64,000 bases of DNA from Hofstenia miamia. Its lineage: Eukaryota; Xenacoelomorpha; Acoela. The stretch's first letter is position 1; each line of letters starts with the position of its first letter. Below are positions 46,701 through 59,104 of this stretch, one piece after another. The stretch covers positions 887,194-951,193 of the forward strand of contig SCFE01000095.1 of assembly GCA_004352715.1 (NCBI GenBank), written 5' to 3'. Below the pieces are notes generated by a model that saw nothing but the letters and a program-made list of their open reading frames with translations, made no database searches and was not told the origin of the DNA. Both the position numbers and the translations under genes were made by a program.

Positions 46701-47922
46701 TTCACAGTAGTCTTGCTCTGATGCTCTGTACTTGCAAACAGTATATGTTAGGAGTTTGGTTCTGTTAAAAATAGCAAGCAAAGTGCTGGAGCATCATTAA
46801 AAATTTTAACAAGGTTTTACTGGAATTTCATTTAAAAATTAAATTTCTTATAATAAAACTATATATATATATATATATAATTTTTTCAAGAAAATACAAT
46901 TTTCCTGTATATATATCCAAGCAATATCACCCTGAAACTATGAGGTAGTTAACATAGATAAAATGTAATACTGCAATTGCATAAACAAGCATGCTTAGAC
47001 TGTTCAAATAGTTCAATTGGCATGTTAATGTGGCCTGAATATCAAAGGGAAGAAAATATTGATCTTCGGAATAATTATAATAATATAATAATATTTTTTG
47101 AAGCAGGCTTCCTGAATATTTTACAACCCCTCTGCTGAGTAATATGCTCTACCGCCCAGGGAAAATGTCCATTTGGAATGCGGTACAATCACATACGTTT
47201 TCGAATATTAAATTCCTTATTCCATACTTTTGTGCCAAATCTAACATTAACTATATTATATTATATTATATTGTTTTATATTATATTATATGTCTAAGCT
47301 CGACTGTTTTCAACCAATGTGTATAATATGGATAACTACTGGTATTTTAGATAAAAATCATTTTTAAAGCTCCAAGAAAATCATTTGCTGTTTATGAATA
47401 AATTTGTAAATGACAAATATGACATTAATATTTTCAACTTCATTTCGTTTTATTCTCCAAATTATAGCAACATGCACTCTCAAAGTCTAATGGTATTTCT
47501 AGTTAGGAAAACTTGTAAACAAAATACATTTATTTTATGTTAATCGTATATGTCGCTTGGTTAATTTTCTTCAAAGAACAACAAACATTAATATATTTTA
47601 TGGAACTTCGATTTTAAGACGATGCTGTTTGAACATGGCTTTGAACATCTCAACCATAAATTTGTTTGACGTTTATCCTAAATTTCAGTTGCCATTATTA
47701 TGGTAATAAAGCACCATATTATTATTATTATATTATTATTATTATTATTATTATGACTATAACTATGCTATTTTGTATCATTTTCATTGTATCGAAATAG
47801 CTTCAACACAACAAAACATATATACTACTACGTCTGCTGCAACTTTGGGCAGAATATTGCCAAAAGCAGACAACAATGGGTTACATAAATATATATATAT
47901 ATATACATATATATATACATAT
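43736..47922. other. No gene recognised; microsatellites
   Basis: AT-rich. (TA)n at 46858-46880; (ATT)n at 47722-47752; (TA)n at 47890-47920. A GC-richer minus-strand reading at 45470-45590 (VGLTSAQLKGMPNPQACGPA) follows a CTAG acceptor-like site and could be a lone exon, but I cannot place it. Confidence 0.4.
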
Positions 47923-48092
47923 TGTAACTTCGGCAAGTACCGGTTTTGGTATCGGCCAGCTTATCGCTTTTTGTGTTTACTAGTTTACTAGGTATTTGTA
48001 AATATTGTTAATGTGAAGTGTATAAGAGACCTAAGCAATTGTAAAGTGAGAAATAGTTAGCTGCGTTCTCTTAATCAGCGGACTTCGTTACA
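47923..48092 (+). mobile_element. Candidate 170-bp LTR (solo or 5')
   Basis: Begins TGTAACTTCGGCAAGTACCG and ends CGGACTTCGTTACA, so the ends form the inverted pair TGTAAC/GTTACA expected of an LTR. A TATA-like GTATAAGAGACC lies about 100 bp in, where a promoter would be. A gap begins 10 bp after the end, so neither an adjacent primer-binding site nor a second LTR can be judged. A TSD cannot be tested because the left flank is a (TA)n tract. Confidence 0.5.
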
Positions 48093-48102
48093 CCCTAGCG
48101 AT

Positions 48103-48135
48103 NNNNNNNNNNNNNNNNNNNNNNNNNNNNNNNNN
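48103..48135. other. Assembly gap (33 N)
   Basis: Just after the candidate LTR. Confidence 0.99.
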
Positions 48136-50769
48136 ATATATAATTATTTCTTTAATTAATATGGTACAAAGCAAAGGAATACTGTACAAAAAACGGATAT
48201 AAAATGCATTGAAGTAAATGAAAAAATGTAAAGAGGGATCTATAGAGAGAATGATGCATTCTGATGACAATTTTTGCAGTTGATCAACTTTAAAGATGCT
48301 GACTTTATGGCGAAAATAATGGTATAATTGTTTTTTTGAATAAATGTAGCTTGTCGAAAATATGTAAACCAGAATATCGAATCAGATAGTTCAAAATCAT
48401 AGCATTGAACTAATGTTAAAAGTAACTGGCATAATATGAAATAAATAGATTAACTCTATAGTTGGTTATGATAATTAACCGACGATATTGTGCTGCATGA
48501 CTAGTATTTACAGTGACTTGTTTAGCAATTTCAACCAAAGAAAAAACATTTGTTGTTTGAAAATGGTATTTCAAATTACAATCTAGCTTCAAAATTATGT
48601 TAAAACATAAAATCAATTTTTCAATTTAATTTATGAAAAAATAAAGTCAATTTTATTTTTTTGAGGGCAATAAATATTGCTCTAATAATTACATTCAAAC
48701 TTCAGTGGTTTTCAACATGTAGCACACTCTATTATGAATATCCAAGCATCCAAAGAATTGTCTAAGCAAAACCTACTAACAAATAAGTGTTGATTTCATG
48801 TAATCCAATGAACATATATTTAAGTATATTATATTTCCGAATTGGCACTCAGTAACTTTAATTCAAAAAGTTAATGTGAGTAGGATTTATATCAAAAATA
48901 CACCTCAGAACATCATTCCCGTGAAAATATGCTATGCCTAATATGCCAGTTCTACATGTCTTCACTTTTTATTAATATTCAAAAGCATTCATTTTAAGAT
49001 TTAAAGAAACTTGAAAAATGTTCGTGAGTACTGCACAAACACTCTCTTAATTTCTACCAACTTTGGGTTTGCTAATTTTGTAGGTTTTGGAAGGGCGCCA
49101 ATAAATCATTATTGTAGCGTTCATATTGCAAACACATAATTAGAATAGTTTTTCATTACATGTAAAAAGCTTTGTTTACAGTGGTGAAATGTAATCAACT
49201 ATTTTCAACTATTTATGAATATATTTAGTTATATTGTCAAAACTATGTGAAGTATTACATCAAGTACAAACGAGTTTGGGTTTCCGTTTAGAATTCAAAC
49301 GTGAAACACAAAAATCATCACATTCAATGGTGGACTTTGGTACAGATTTTCGTACCCAATCCTTATCCGCATCTGTACCAATCCCAACCTACACCCGTAC
49401 AACAATTTTCAAAAAGTAAAGTATGTTATATGACAAAATAGATCACCTTACAGTATACATTCCATCATGGTTTATTATATGCAGTTGTTAACTTTATGTC
49501 TGTGTGTGATGTAGCATATATAGACTTCTGTATAAGACATGGAAACGACACTTAACAGAATTAAATTGATAAAAATGTTGTCCCAAGCCATGACCAAAGA
49601 AATTTCAAGCCAACAACTTACTCATATGCATGGTTGGGACAACTAAAATAGTTTTTGAAAATAACGTATTAAATATACAGGTGCAGTTGACCTTTTGCGA
49701 AATAGAAAATTATAGTTATATCAAAATCCTAACTCGAAGAGGTGATAATTTCACCCTGATAAATGGCAGTGCTGCATAAATTTTGGAGAACAAATATTTT
49801 TATCATTAAAAATAAATTCATAAACAGAGATAGAATTACATAGTACTATAAATTAGCGTAGTAACTTATGAATTTATTTTAATAGTTAACTTTTAGTAAG
49901 TTAAAGAATAATTACTATATAATTTCAACAAGACTTCTGCACTAAATCTTACTTACAAATTCAGTTAGAAGGAAAAAAATGGAATAATACTATTTTGTTC
50001 AAGTAACCTCATAAGCTGTCACACTGAATCTGATCAAGAATTAAGCAAAAATTTAATTGTTAAATTAAATTAATGATTAATCGATTAAATTCCACAGTCT
50101 TACTATCAGGCAGTAATTACAGACACCAGGAATAAATTGAAAATAACGCTCTATTTTAAAAACGCACATTGAAAATGTCTCTATTTGCATGATACTGTGA
50201 AAACACTAAGATGGTCCGGCCTTTAAGCATTAGCTGTTTTAAAAATGTTTTTCGTTGTCAATATTCCCACACACTTATTTGATTTTCCCATTGAAAGGTA
50301 AATTTGTGGCGGATGGAGGGAATGTTTTATTTATCAGGTTGGATTGTTTTCATTGTAATTTGGCATACTAAAACCGCAGAGAGGTATTTTGCATAAAACA
50401 TGATGCAACAGCCGTGGGAATAATTTAAAATAGATTCGAATATATCATTCTATAAATCGACATTATTCTAATTGTGTAAAGCATCTACTAATTAATGATC
50501 TCGTATTTTTATTAATATATAACTTTGTCATAATTAAATTTTAGCACCCTGAATATGACATTTCCCACCTCAACAACATAGGAGAGTAAAAGAATTGCAT
50601 AGACATTCGATTCAAGCGTCCTAATAACTACATTCTCTGCTTCTAAATGTGAAGTTCTTGGAGATGTTATATCTTCTCTTGCTTATATTTGCATATATTT
50701 TACCTTCTTTTTAGTGTAAATATAATTAATGTCTTTGGTGAATTTACAAATAATTTTAACCTTGAAGTT
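48136..50769. other. No gene recognised
   Basis: AT-rich noncoding sequence. Confidence 0.5.
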
Positions 50770-51081
50770 TGTGCAATGGAAATTTTAGAGGACGCATTAA
50801 TGAACATCTAAAACGACACATGGAAACAGAAATATGTCAATATGAAATAACGAAAAAGAAAAGAAATTTACAAATAATACTTCAGCATCAAATTTCAAAT
50901 TTAGTGGAATCAATAGTTATTACTGAACATTTAATATAAATCAAAAGTTAAATAAATAACGAATTTTTAACGAATTTTGCGTATTTTAAATAGAAACTTT
51001 TGTAAAATATTAACGCATTTAATGTTAGCCTGATGATGAAGCAACCTTAATTACGAAACGTGTTGATAAATTTACCTTTTG
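50770..51081 (+). pseudogene. PLE 3' end: GIY-YIG C-terminal remnant and tail motif
   Basis: The plus-strand reading RGRINEHLKRHMETEICQYE and then LVESIVITEHLI aligns with the GIY-YIG fragment at 20760-20953 (RIKEHLKGHFETEI, VIESIACIL). The segment before it, with the catalytic Tyr and Arg, is lost. About 100 bp downstream CTGATGATGAAG...CGAAACG (51026-51061) is the PLE tail motif, here with a poorly paired stem. A (TA)n tract begins at 51082. Confidence 0.65.
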
Positions 51082-51091
51082 TATATATATA

Positions 51092-51135
<44 letters not shown>
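51082..51135. repeat. (TA)n microsatellite after the PLE tail
   Basis: Interrupted (TA)n containing TACA and TACATG units, abutting the PLE terminal motif as at 21156-21195. Confidence 0.95.
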
Positions 51136-51142
<7 letters not shown>

Positions 51143-52304
51143 ATATACTAGTGTTTGGAGTGCGTTCTGAAGGATTTCGATTTAGTTCTTTCGATGTATA
51201 TTGGGAAAACTAGTTAGTCAGCCTAAGTGGGTTTTATTCACATCATATTTCATCCTTCATTTTAAGTTTTTATTATTGTCAATATGAGAAAAATCGTCTT
51301 AGCAATGGAAAGATATATTTGTAATTTAATGCATATAAAACTGAGAAAATGTTTATTATAATCTATTTTACTTCCATTCAATATTTTTTGAAAAAACGGC
51401 TGTTACTGATCAGAACAGGGAATCCCAATGAGATGCCCAATAAATTTTCAACATTCAGGACTGTAGCCAGAAATAGGAACTTAAGGAGGTCGGCACGAAT
51501 TTAGGAGGGCCGGGGCTCATGGAAATTTCGGCATTCCTTAAAATTCGAACTAAAATATAATCAAAACTGTGCAGTATTTAAATCACGGTCTGACGATAAC
51601 ATTTTGTCCAAGTATTTAAAATAATGAATATCACACAATTCGTTCGCTTTTGTGGCACAACAAACATGTAATATTACATTTGAATCTAAACGAACAAAAG
51701 GTTGACCAAACAAATTAAAGAGCTTTACAAATAATGAAATACAATAATTTTTTAAGAGTACTACATCTCCAAATAAAAAATCTAGATCTATGTTTATGCT
51801 ATCGTACATTGTGCACTTTCAATGTACATAAAACAATTAATTTTGAATTGTAGAAAATGATTGTTTATCATTATAATGACCTCATTATATTTGGATGCAG
51901 TTCTTATTATTATCCAAAAACAAAACGTTTCAAACAGCATAGAGATTCTTAAAATAACAAATTCTTTGATTTGATTACTTAAATTTAATGCTCGCCTGAG
52001 CGTAGTGCATTTTCGGCCTAATTTTCGTGCATATTACTGCAAATTGGCATGTCGTGATTACAGTAGGCCTTGCTTGCATTCATGACCTTACGTAGGATTT
52101 TCTGAAGTGGAGATATCAAGTAGTGATCAAATGAATGTTCAAAGAGGGGCGGAGCATCTTGAAAATTTTTGAAAATATTGAAAACTTTAGAAATGCATTT
52201 CACAAAATTTTTGAGAACAAAGTTACAAGAATTGAATTAAAAAAATACATGCTGATTTTGTTTTTAGCTTTATTGTCGAGGAATAGGTTCCTGACCTCCA
52301 GAGG
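51136..52304. other. No gene recognised
   Basis: AT-rich. A GC-richer patch at 51480-51530 (AGGAGGTCGGCACG, AGGAGGGCCGGGGC) may be a transposon end. Confidence 0.45.
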
Positions 52305-53326
52305 TAGAGCTAGGCGCCGCCTCGCCACGCCGCCGCCGCTGCTGTTAAAAGTAAATCGCCGTGAAACGCCGTGGTTTTGATATACATTGTACTTGCAATG
52401 GTAACGCCAAAGTGTAATATATCTAATATCATATACATATAGAATACCTTATAGTTATATTTCAATGTTTACCTTCTATGTACAAATTCTATATGCAAAT
52501 ATGTATAATTTAAAATGAAATATATAGATTATTTACAAAAGTTTAAAACACAGAATGCACAAAGAGATAAACAAGGCTAATACAATTATATAAAAAAACT
52601 CAAAATGTCATATTCAAGTTTATTTGTAAAATCTATATTTTCTGTTGAATGCAAACCGCCAATCCCACAATATGAGAAGAAAGTATTGGTTTTATTATTA
52701 ACGTCCTGTGCAATCGTTGAGTTTTGCACCATTTGAAGATTGCATAAGATTTCTAAAGTAATGTTTTAGGAACTCATATAAAAATATTAAAAATGTTTGA
52801 GTTTTTTATTTATTATAAAAACAAAACGTAGGTTCCAAGCAAAATCCTGAATTCCCAAAATTTAACATCAATCAATCAACTCAAATATAACTGGTTGCAA
52901 GACATTTTTATGAAAAATAAAACTGCAAACCATTTATAGTTTAAACGTAAAATTCACAAAGAGGTTAGTAAAATATGTTACATCGTTTTTGAGGAAAAAA
53001 TTACATAAACAATTGATGAATATATTGTTTTCTTTTACCCTTGCAATATTTCAAACATGTTTTGATAATTTGTTGGATTTACAGTTATAAATATTTAGAA
53101 ATTTCAGTATAAAGCTTGTAATTTATGTGTGGAATATCAAAAAAGTTCAAATTACCGTAATAAATTCAGAAGTTAGACCAGCTATAGATTAGTTTTTTGG
53201 CAAAAAACTGTTCATGCCTTTAGTAAATGTTTTGTCAATTCCCGGTATAAAATATATAAAAAAAATTACTACTAAATTTCCATTGCAATAAATTTCGCCT
53301 GGACATCATTTTATAATGCCTCATAT

Positions 53327-53364
<38 letters not shown>

Positions 53365-54234
53365 TATTCTGTCGCAAAGTCGTTCAACTGCTTTGTAAAA
53401 TGAAGAAATTTGACTTACTTCTTGAGAATCAAGAATCAGATTTAATTAAGGCATTGATTAAGTTTTTGGAACTGCTTGCTAACACTTCAAAAGTTTAAGA
53501 GGGTTACAAGTATCCCACACTAAATTTCGAGATGGACTTTACAAGCATGTGCAACCAATTTCCAATCATCGTCCCGTTATTGCCGAAATATAACAAAGAA
53601 TGTTGCAGACTAAGGGATGATCGATTGCCGTCCTTGCATATTCATATAACAGCAAGTATGTTGGATCCCAGCATGACAAAATTGAAATCTATTTTATACT
53701 TACTTACCCCCTCGGAATTTCTGTATTCTCTTATAGTTGAAATCAATACATTCAACAAAATGCTTCAAAGAAGTTCACAAATTTTTTCTACAAGAACTTC
53801 AAAAATTGAATTTTTGCAATTATTCCTGACTGATACAAAACAGTACAGGATACATTAAACAACGAGGTAGCAAGATATAAGGCCGTGATTTTAACTGATG
53901 AGGAAATCAACACTGAGACTTTGGTGTTGTTGTAGAAAAATAGATCATATTTCCCAAGAATTTAAGAGATAGCTCGAGCAATTTCTGCATTATCTGCCAA
54001 TGCAGCTGCATGTGAAAGAATGTGGTGGTCTAGTGGCCTAATAATTACTCAAAAATGATCTTCAATGAGCATCATAAATATTTTATTGTCAATGTCTCTT
54101 CATGAGAACTATAATTTTAGTTAAAAAATCATAGAATTGTTTTATTTTTGTCCCACTCCACGCCACCGCCGCTAGCAATAAATTATGGTCACGCAGCCGT
54201 CGCCGACTTGATTATCTAAAGGCGCCTAACTCTA
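52305..54234 (+). mobile_element. hAT transposon, 1.93 kb, with decayed transposase
   Basis: Terminal inverted repeats TAGAGCTAGGCGCC (52305) and TAGAGTTAGGCGCC (other strand, ending 54234) match at 13 of 14. The flanking octamers are TCCAGAGG and TCCAGTGG (7 of 8), the 8-bp TSD expected of hAT. GC-rich CGCCGCC subterminal repeats lie at both ends, against AT-rich interior and flanks. The interior has a plus-strand transposase remnant. A (TA)n tract (53331-53361) lies inside. Confidence 0.88.
53390..54115 (+). pseudogene. hAT transposase C-terminal half
   Basis: Pieces on the plus strand: LIKALIKFLELLANTSKV (53450-53498); MDFTSMCNQFPIIVPLLPKY and TASMLDPSMTKLKSILYLL (53532-53700; the A-x-x-LDPr-x-K block before the insertion region); then YFPRI, EIARAISALSANAAACERMW near 53950-54020, the hATC dimerisation domain with its typical IA-x-x-IL-x-x-sAa-x-ER pattern. 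W replaces the F/S that usually follows ER. At least three stops or frameshifts. The RNase-H-fold catalytic Asp regions upstream are not recognised. Confidence 0.78.
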
Positions 54235-54242
54235 TCCAGTGG

Positions 54243-54796
54243 GGTTTGTCCCTTTCTACGCGCCTGTCTACATAGAAAAATCAAGAAATTTTCAAACTAG
54301 ACTACACACTTACGCAAATCTATGCCTTACACGAGATCAGTAATGCACTAAATAGGTTGACATAATAAGAAAATGAGTATAACGATATGTAATGCATTCA
54401 ATCATTTTTATAGTAATTGTGTGCAATACAGACTTGTATTACTCATTTGAAACTAAAATGATATAAATCAAAGAGTAATTTTCACTCATCTTCTCAGCTG
54501 AAACATTGAGAATTTAATTAATAAACATTAAGTAATTATTGATTAAGAACCACAGTAATTACTTATATGTATTCTCTTTTGTATTTTACTCACTTATTAA
54601 TTGTCAACTGTGGAGACTTACTGCCTGACGCCCAATTTTGTGGAAGGAAAAAATGTTTTTTTCCTCATTACATTGTCTAAAATTAATGAAATATTTGTGG
54701 AGAAATTGGAAAATCGCATTACGTTATTGAAAAATTGTCTTCAAAATGTACAACTTTAATTAAGTCGCAAACGAAGTTTGTATAAGTGTGTTTCTC
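54243..54796. other. No gene recognised
   Basis: AT-rich noncoding sequence. Confidence 0.5.
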
Positions 54797-54903
54797 CAAA
54801 CTTAACCAATCATGTAAAACATAGATCTTTTGAAATACGATTTCAAGAATTGTTGAATAAGTTTCATTGTAAAGACGATCAATGTTAATACATTCTATTT
54901 ATA
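54797..54903. repeat. 107-bp direct repeat, left copy
   Basis: CAAACTTAACCAATCATGTA to CTATTTATA; identical over 107 bp to 56807-56913, 2010 bp away, same orientation. It has no TG...CA ends and no shared TSD, so it is not a typical LTR. Confidence 0.95.
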
Positions 54904-55089
54904 GGTTGAGTAAAATTTTATTATATTGATTTTGAGTAGCCTCAATAAACTTCTTCAGAAAGAAACAATTTTTTTTATGTGAAATAATATTCTTAGAATA
55001 AGCAATTCTGCAAAACTTTTGTAGTGTATAAAAAAGTATATATAATTTATATCAGCATTTTTCGTACTATGTACAAATTATAATAATGT

Positions 55090-56496
55090 CAAGAGCGGAT
55101 ACAGAGGGGAGCCAAAGGGGCCATGGGCCAACTCTAAAATATGAAAAATTTATTAAAATTGCACAATAAAAATTATAAATTAAAATTCCTTAGTACCATC
55201 AAATGGGGTGAATAGGAACAGTTTTTTCAAAGACCTTGTATATTTAAAATGTATTTTACCAGATACTACACTATAATGTTGTCTATAAATCTTAAGTTTG
55301 GATCTCAATAAAAATAAGAATATTTAGTTGTCAGAATTTTTTTAAATTCTAAATGTATTCCTATTCACCCTTTTGGATGGGGGTGAATAGGAACACATAT
55401 GATATTACTATAAATATTCCTTGAAGTTAGCTCCTCCCGAATTTTAAATTGATACCCTATGTACTTTTTCCAATTTTGGAATTTTTTCAAAGTAATTGTT
55501 GGGCAACCACAAAATTGAATTTAATTCATGTAAATGACCTCAAAATTGACCTGACGAATCGACTTTAAAATCCTGATACTGACCTTAAAATCCTCAGAAT
55601 TTACCTTAATAACGTAAAGATTGGCTTAAATTTGGTTACACTTATTTCTACAATTCTGTCCATTTCACTATGCCTTGTGCCCATTTATTTTGGAGAATAT
55701 AAATTTAGTATTGATAATCAAATTTAAATTCGCATTGATATATTGGAATTTCATAGAAGTAATTATTGCAATTTTCTACGGAATATTGCTGTTTTCAGCA
55801 AAATTAATTGAGAATTAACATAAGAATTTTCATAGCCAAGGAAGTTAATATTCAGGAGTTCTTTGTTTTTCAACATTTTCCTTTAAACCGTTTACGATGC
55901 TCCTTAAGTCTCCCATAGCGCTCACTGAGGTTTCATATTATGTAAGTATGTCTGCAGAATCGTTCACTTGCAAAGTCGATTTCAAGTCGTTTATTTCCTA
56001 ACAAAATCAACAATAGTGGCTTCGTAATACTCAAATTTCATTTTTGTCAAAGATATATATTTGCAAGCAAGAACTAAATCCTGTTCCATCCACGCAATTG
56101 ACATTTATCGGATATTCCAGTGTTACAAATAAAATTGATTCAAAATTGACCTCTAAAATAGCAGAAGCAGAAATTTTATCATTTACATGTCAAGATTGAC
56201 GAATTTACCCAATAAGAATAATAGCAGTTATGGTTGCCCTAGTAATGATGTATTACATGTACATGTCTGTTACGATTTGAAAAAAATTTTGGATTTTTGA
56301 ATTTTTAGCAATAAACTATTCTGAAATTTCAATTTTATACATAGCCTATCTATAATAATATTTTTGAAGTCCGTGCATATTGATGAATATTAAGAATTGA
56401 AAATTCAATACTCTGTCTCTCCTAGCACTCAATTATGCACTTCGCATTGTATTCTACTTTGGCCCCCTCTAAATTTTTTTTCTGTATCCTTCGTTG
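55090..56496. mobile_element. Probable hAT-like element without transposase
   Basis: The left end CAAGAGCGGATACAG and the right end (other strand) CAACGAAGGATACAG match at 11 of 15. The flanking octamers AATAATGT (55082-55089) and ATTAATGT (56497-56504) match at 7 of 8. The left end followed by GGGG-AGCC and the right end with GGGGGCC resemble hAT termini of the CAGGGGCGGATCCAG type known in animals. The interior (1.4 kb) has no coding motif. GGGTGAATAGGAACA occurs twice inside (55207, 55382). Confidence 0.55.
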
Positions 56497-56806
56497 ATTA
56501 ATGTCACGCTGAGAAAGTCAATACAAGTACGTAGTGAGCATTGAGGATTGAACTTTGAACGTTGGAAAAACATATTTTTGTAAAAAAAACATTTTTGAAT
56601 TTTAATTGGGATTTAAAAGGTTAAAATATTTTGAAAAAGATTGTGTTTTCAGCTAAATTATTTATTATTTTACAGCCCAGTACAGTTGATAACATAAATT
56701 TACAAAAGTTATTTAGTAGTTTATAAAGTAAAAATTGGAAATATTCGGAATATTCTAGAAAGATATTCATAAAAATAAAAATTATAGTCCATTATATTTT
56801 AAATTT

Positions 56807-56913
56807 CAAACTTAACCAATCATGTAAAACATAGATCTTTTGAAATACGATTTCAAGAATTGTTGAATAAGTTTCATTGTAAAGACGATCAATGTTAATA
56901 CATTCTATTTATA
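56807..56913. repeat. 107-bp direct repeat, right copy
   Basis: Identical to 54797-54903. Confidence 0.95.
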
Positions 56914-57556
56914 CAATATCATCATCATTTTAAAATCTTGTTGAACAAGAAATGCTATGAATAATTTATGAAATCTGTAAGTTTTTTGCTTTCAATGACG
57001 CTATTTATCACTTCTCATCATGAGACGCAGCAAGAAGACCAGTGTGTGTCAGTGTTAAATACGAGGGTGCCACGTCAGAGATTTGATTGACGGGAAGTAG
57101 CCAACCGAAGCATCTCCATCTTCTAAAGTGGTGTTCTCAAAATTGAGATGAACAAAATAGAAACGTCCTAAAATATTTTGCAATGAATTCATAAATGAAA
57201 ACGATTTGTTCATTTAATTGATACTATGATATCTCTTTATATATATATATATATATTGCGGTAGGTTTAAATTTCCATAAAACACATTTCTTAGAATTTT
57301 TGTAGTAAATAGCGTATCTATAATTTAATAATTTCATTTTATTTGTTCTTTAGTTTGGATTCCAAAAATCGAAATAAATTTTTGTTTTAAAAAAAATTAA
57401 ATCTCGATATGCTATGTGACTTTTAGATCAATGAAAACCAAAACATAGAAATGCAGTGAAGGAAACGATATGTCCTAAGCTATGAGATTTCGGACCCCGG
57501 TTAGGCTAAGCACACCAAAAATTAAATTTACATTATACATAGCGGATCTTCTTACA

Positions 57557-57592
<36 letters not shown>

Positions 57593-58569
57593 TAAAGCAA
57601 TTTGTTCCATATGCACTATAAAATGCTACTTAGAAATTTTCTTACACTGTATTTCAAATATTTCTTTCGTCAACCAGTTTTTGATTATTTCAAATTTGAA
57701 AATTTTCTAAATAAAAAATCTATGTGTAAGCGTATAAAATAATTAAATTAAATCATTGTTCTATGCAAAGTCTAAAGAAAGAAGTTCTTAGATTTCAAAA
57801 CAGTGAAAGCATTTTTGCTGTCCATGACATTTATTACTACATAATGATTTGAATTACTTAAGCAAAGTTAGCATTGTTGATATCTCAACTGTAAAAAAAC
57901 TTTATTAGGAATATTTTCTCTCTCTCCTTGGCTTAAGATTCATGCAACTCTTAAATTTTAAGTGAGATTGAGGAAAAAGTTATCTTCTAAGTATTTTATT
58001 TAATAGTTATATAAATGCATTTTCAAAATTAATCGTGTTAAATCCCTTTTCTGCGAATCTAGAATCAGCGCCAGAGAACAAGATTAAAAAACTGACATTG
58101 AGAGCAGGAAAAATTCTCCACAGAGTTATTTTAAAGCCATTTTGTGCAACTTAGTAACCAATGTGACATGCAGAAGATCTGCCTGGTAAAATTCTTAGAT
58201 ATATAATTCAAAATGAATATAATAACTGATAAATAAAGTATCAATATAAAATTTGAGAAGACTTTAATCCAGACAAAAGGAATTGTTGGTATAAAGGCAC
58301 GTAGAATATCCTAATGACATTCGGATTTTGGCTGATCCCAATTATCTAATTTTACAAAATATTTAATAAATTACTACAATTTGAAATTGTGTATTTAAAC
58401 TATTTCAAAATACACAATTAGGACATTTTGAGAAAATTTTTTAAGTAACTTTGAATTTTATATCAAGATAAACTAACAAGTTTATTATTCCTATCCTACT
58501 AGCCCCGTGTTCTTCAAGATTGAGCTAATAACATTCAAATTTGGTAGAAGTTACCTTATTATATCTTAG
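56914..58569. other. No secure gene; (TA)n at 57236-57256 and 57559-57590
   Basis: AT-rich sequence. A short coding-like reading at 58075-58155 (NKIKKLTLRAGKILHRVILK) could be an upstream exon of the gene end that follows, but its splice sites are weak. Confidence 0.35.
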
Positions 58570-58693
58570 AATAAATGCTTTACAAAATTTGAGGTTAAGA
58601 AGTTTTGACAGTAAAAATAATGTTCTTGACCATTTTGATATAAAAGATTTCATAATAGAAAAGAATATTCATATGGAAGAAATATTTGGGACA
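58570..58693 (+). CDS. Candidate penultimate exon of an unassigned gene
   Basis: Preceded by an acceptor (ATATCTTAG) and ended by a donor (GGGACA|GTAAAC). It reads INALQNLRLRSFDSKNNVLD then HFDIKDFIIEKNIHMEEIFG, ending in phase 0. Composition is protein-like (charged and hydrophobic alternation) and unlike the shadow frames nearby. I do not recognise the protein. The 61-codon open frame around it continues only 11 codons past the donor. Confidence 0.35.
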
Positions 58694-58954
58694 GTAAACC
58701 TAGAAAACTCAAAGACATCAAAATAAACAAACGTGACTGGCTATTGACAAATGGAGCAATGCTGAAAAAATAATATACATTAGTAACCAAAACAGGCGAT
58801 GGAAGTCAATGTGCCCCAGTCGGAGCTGGTAGGGTTAAAGTAAAAATATTTTTTGCATATGATTTATGAAAAATTTTGAAACAGCATATTGTTTAATTTC
58901 TAAATAGATTGTTCTAAACTAATTTTGAAATACATTTTTATTTCATGTTTATAG

Positions 58955-59104
58955 TTAGATTTAATGCTGTCACTTAAAGATATAAATAACAGAATTATAA
59001 AATCTTGGAAAAATATAAAGTTTATTAATGAGGAACCACATCATATTACATACGAAAAATTTGGTTTGGATTCTGAGTCCCAGTTTATAATTGAAACAAA
59101 ATAA
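58955..59104 (+). CDS. Candidate last exon of the same unassigned gene
   Basis: Begins after TTTATAG, in phase 0 with the exon ending at 58693; the intron is 261 bp with a TAAACTAAT branch-point-like site at 58914-58922. It reads LDLMLSLKDINNRIIKSWKN, then FINEEPHHITYEKFGLDSES, and stops at TAA 59102-59104. The compatible phases and sites are the main support. No family is recognised. Confidence 0.35.
   Translation, partial: LDLMLSLKDINNRIIKSWKNIKFINEEPHHITYEKFGLDSESQFIIETK

Noticed and set aside
54797-56913. LTR retrotransposon bounded by the 107-bp repeats
   Set aside because: No TG...CA ends, no TSD, no primer-binding site or coding region inside.
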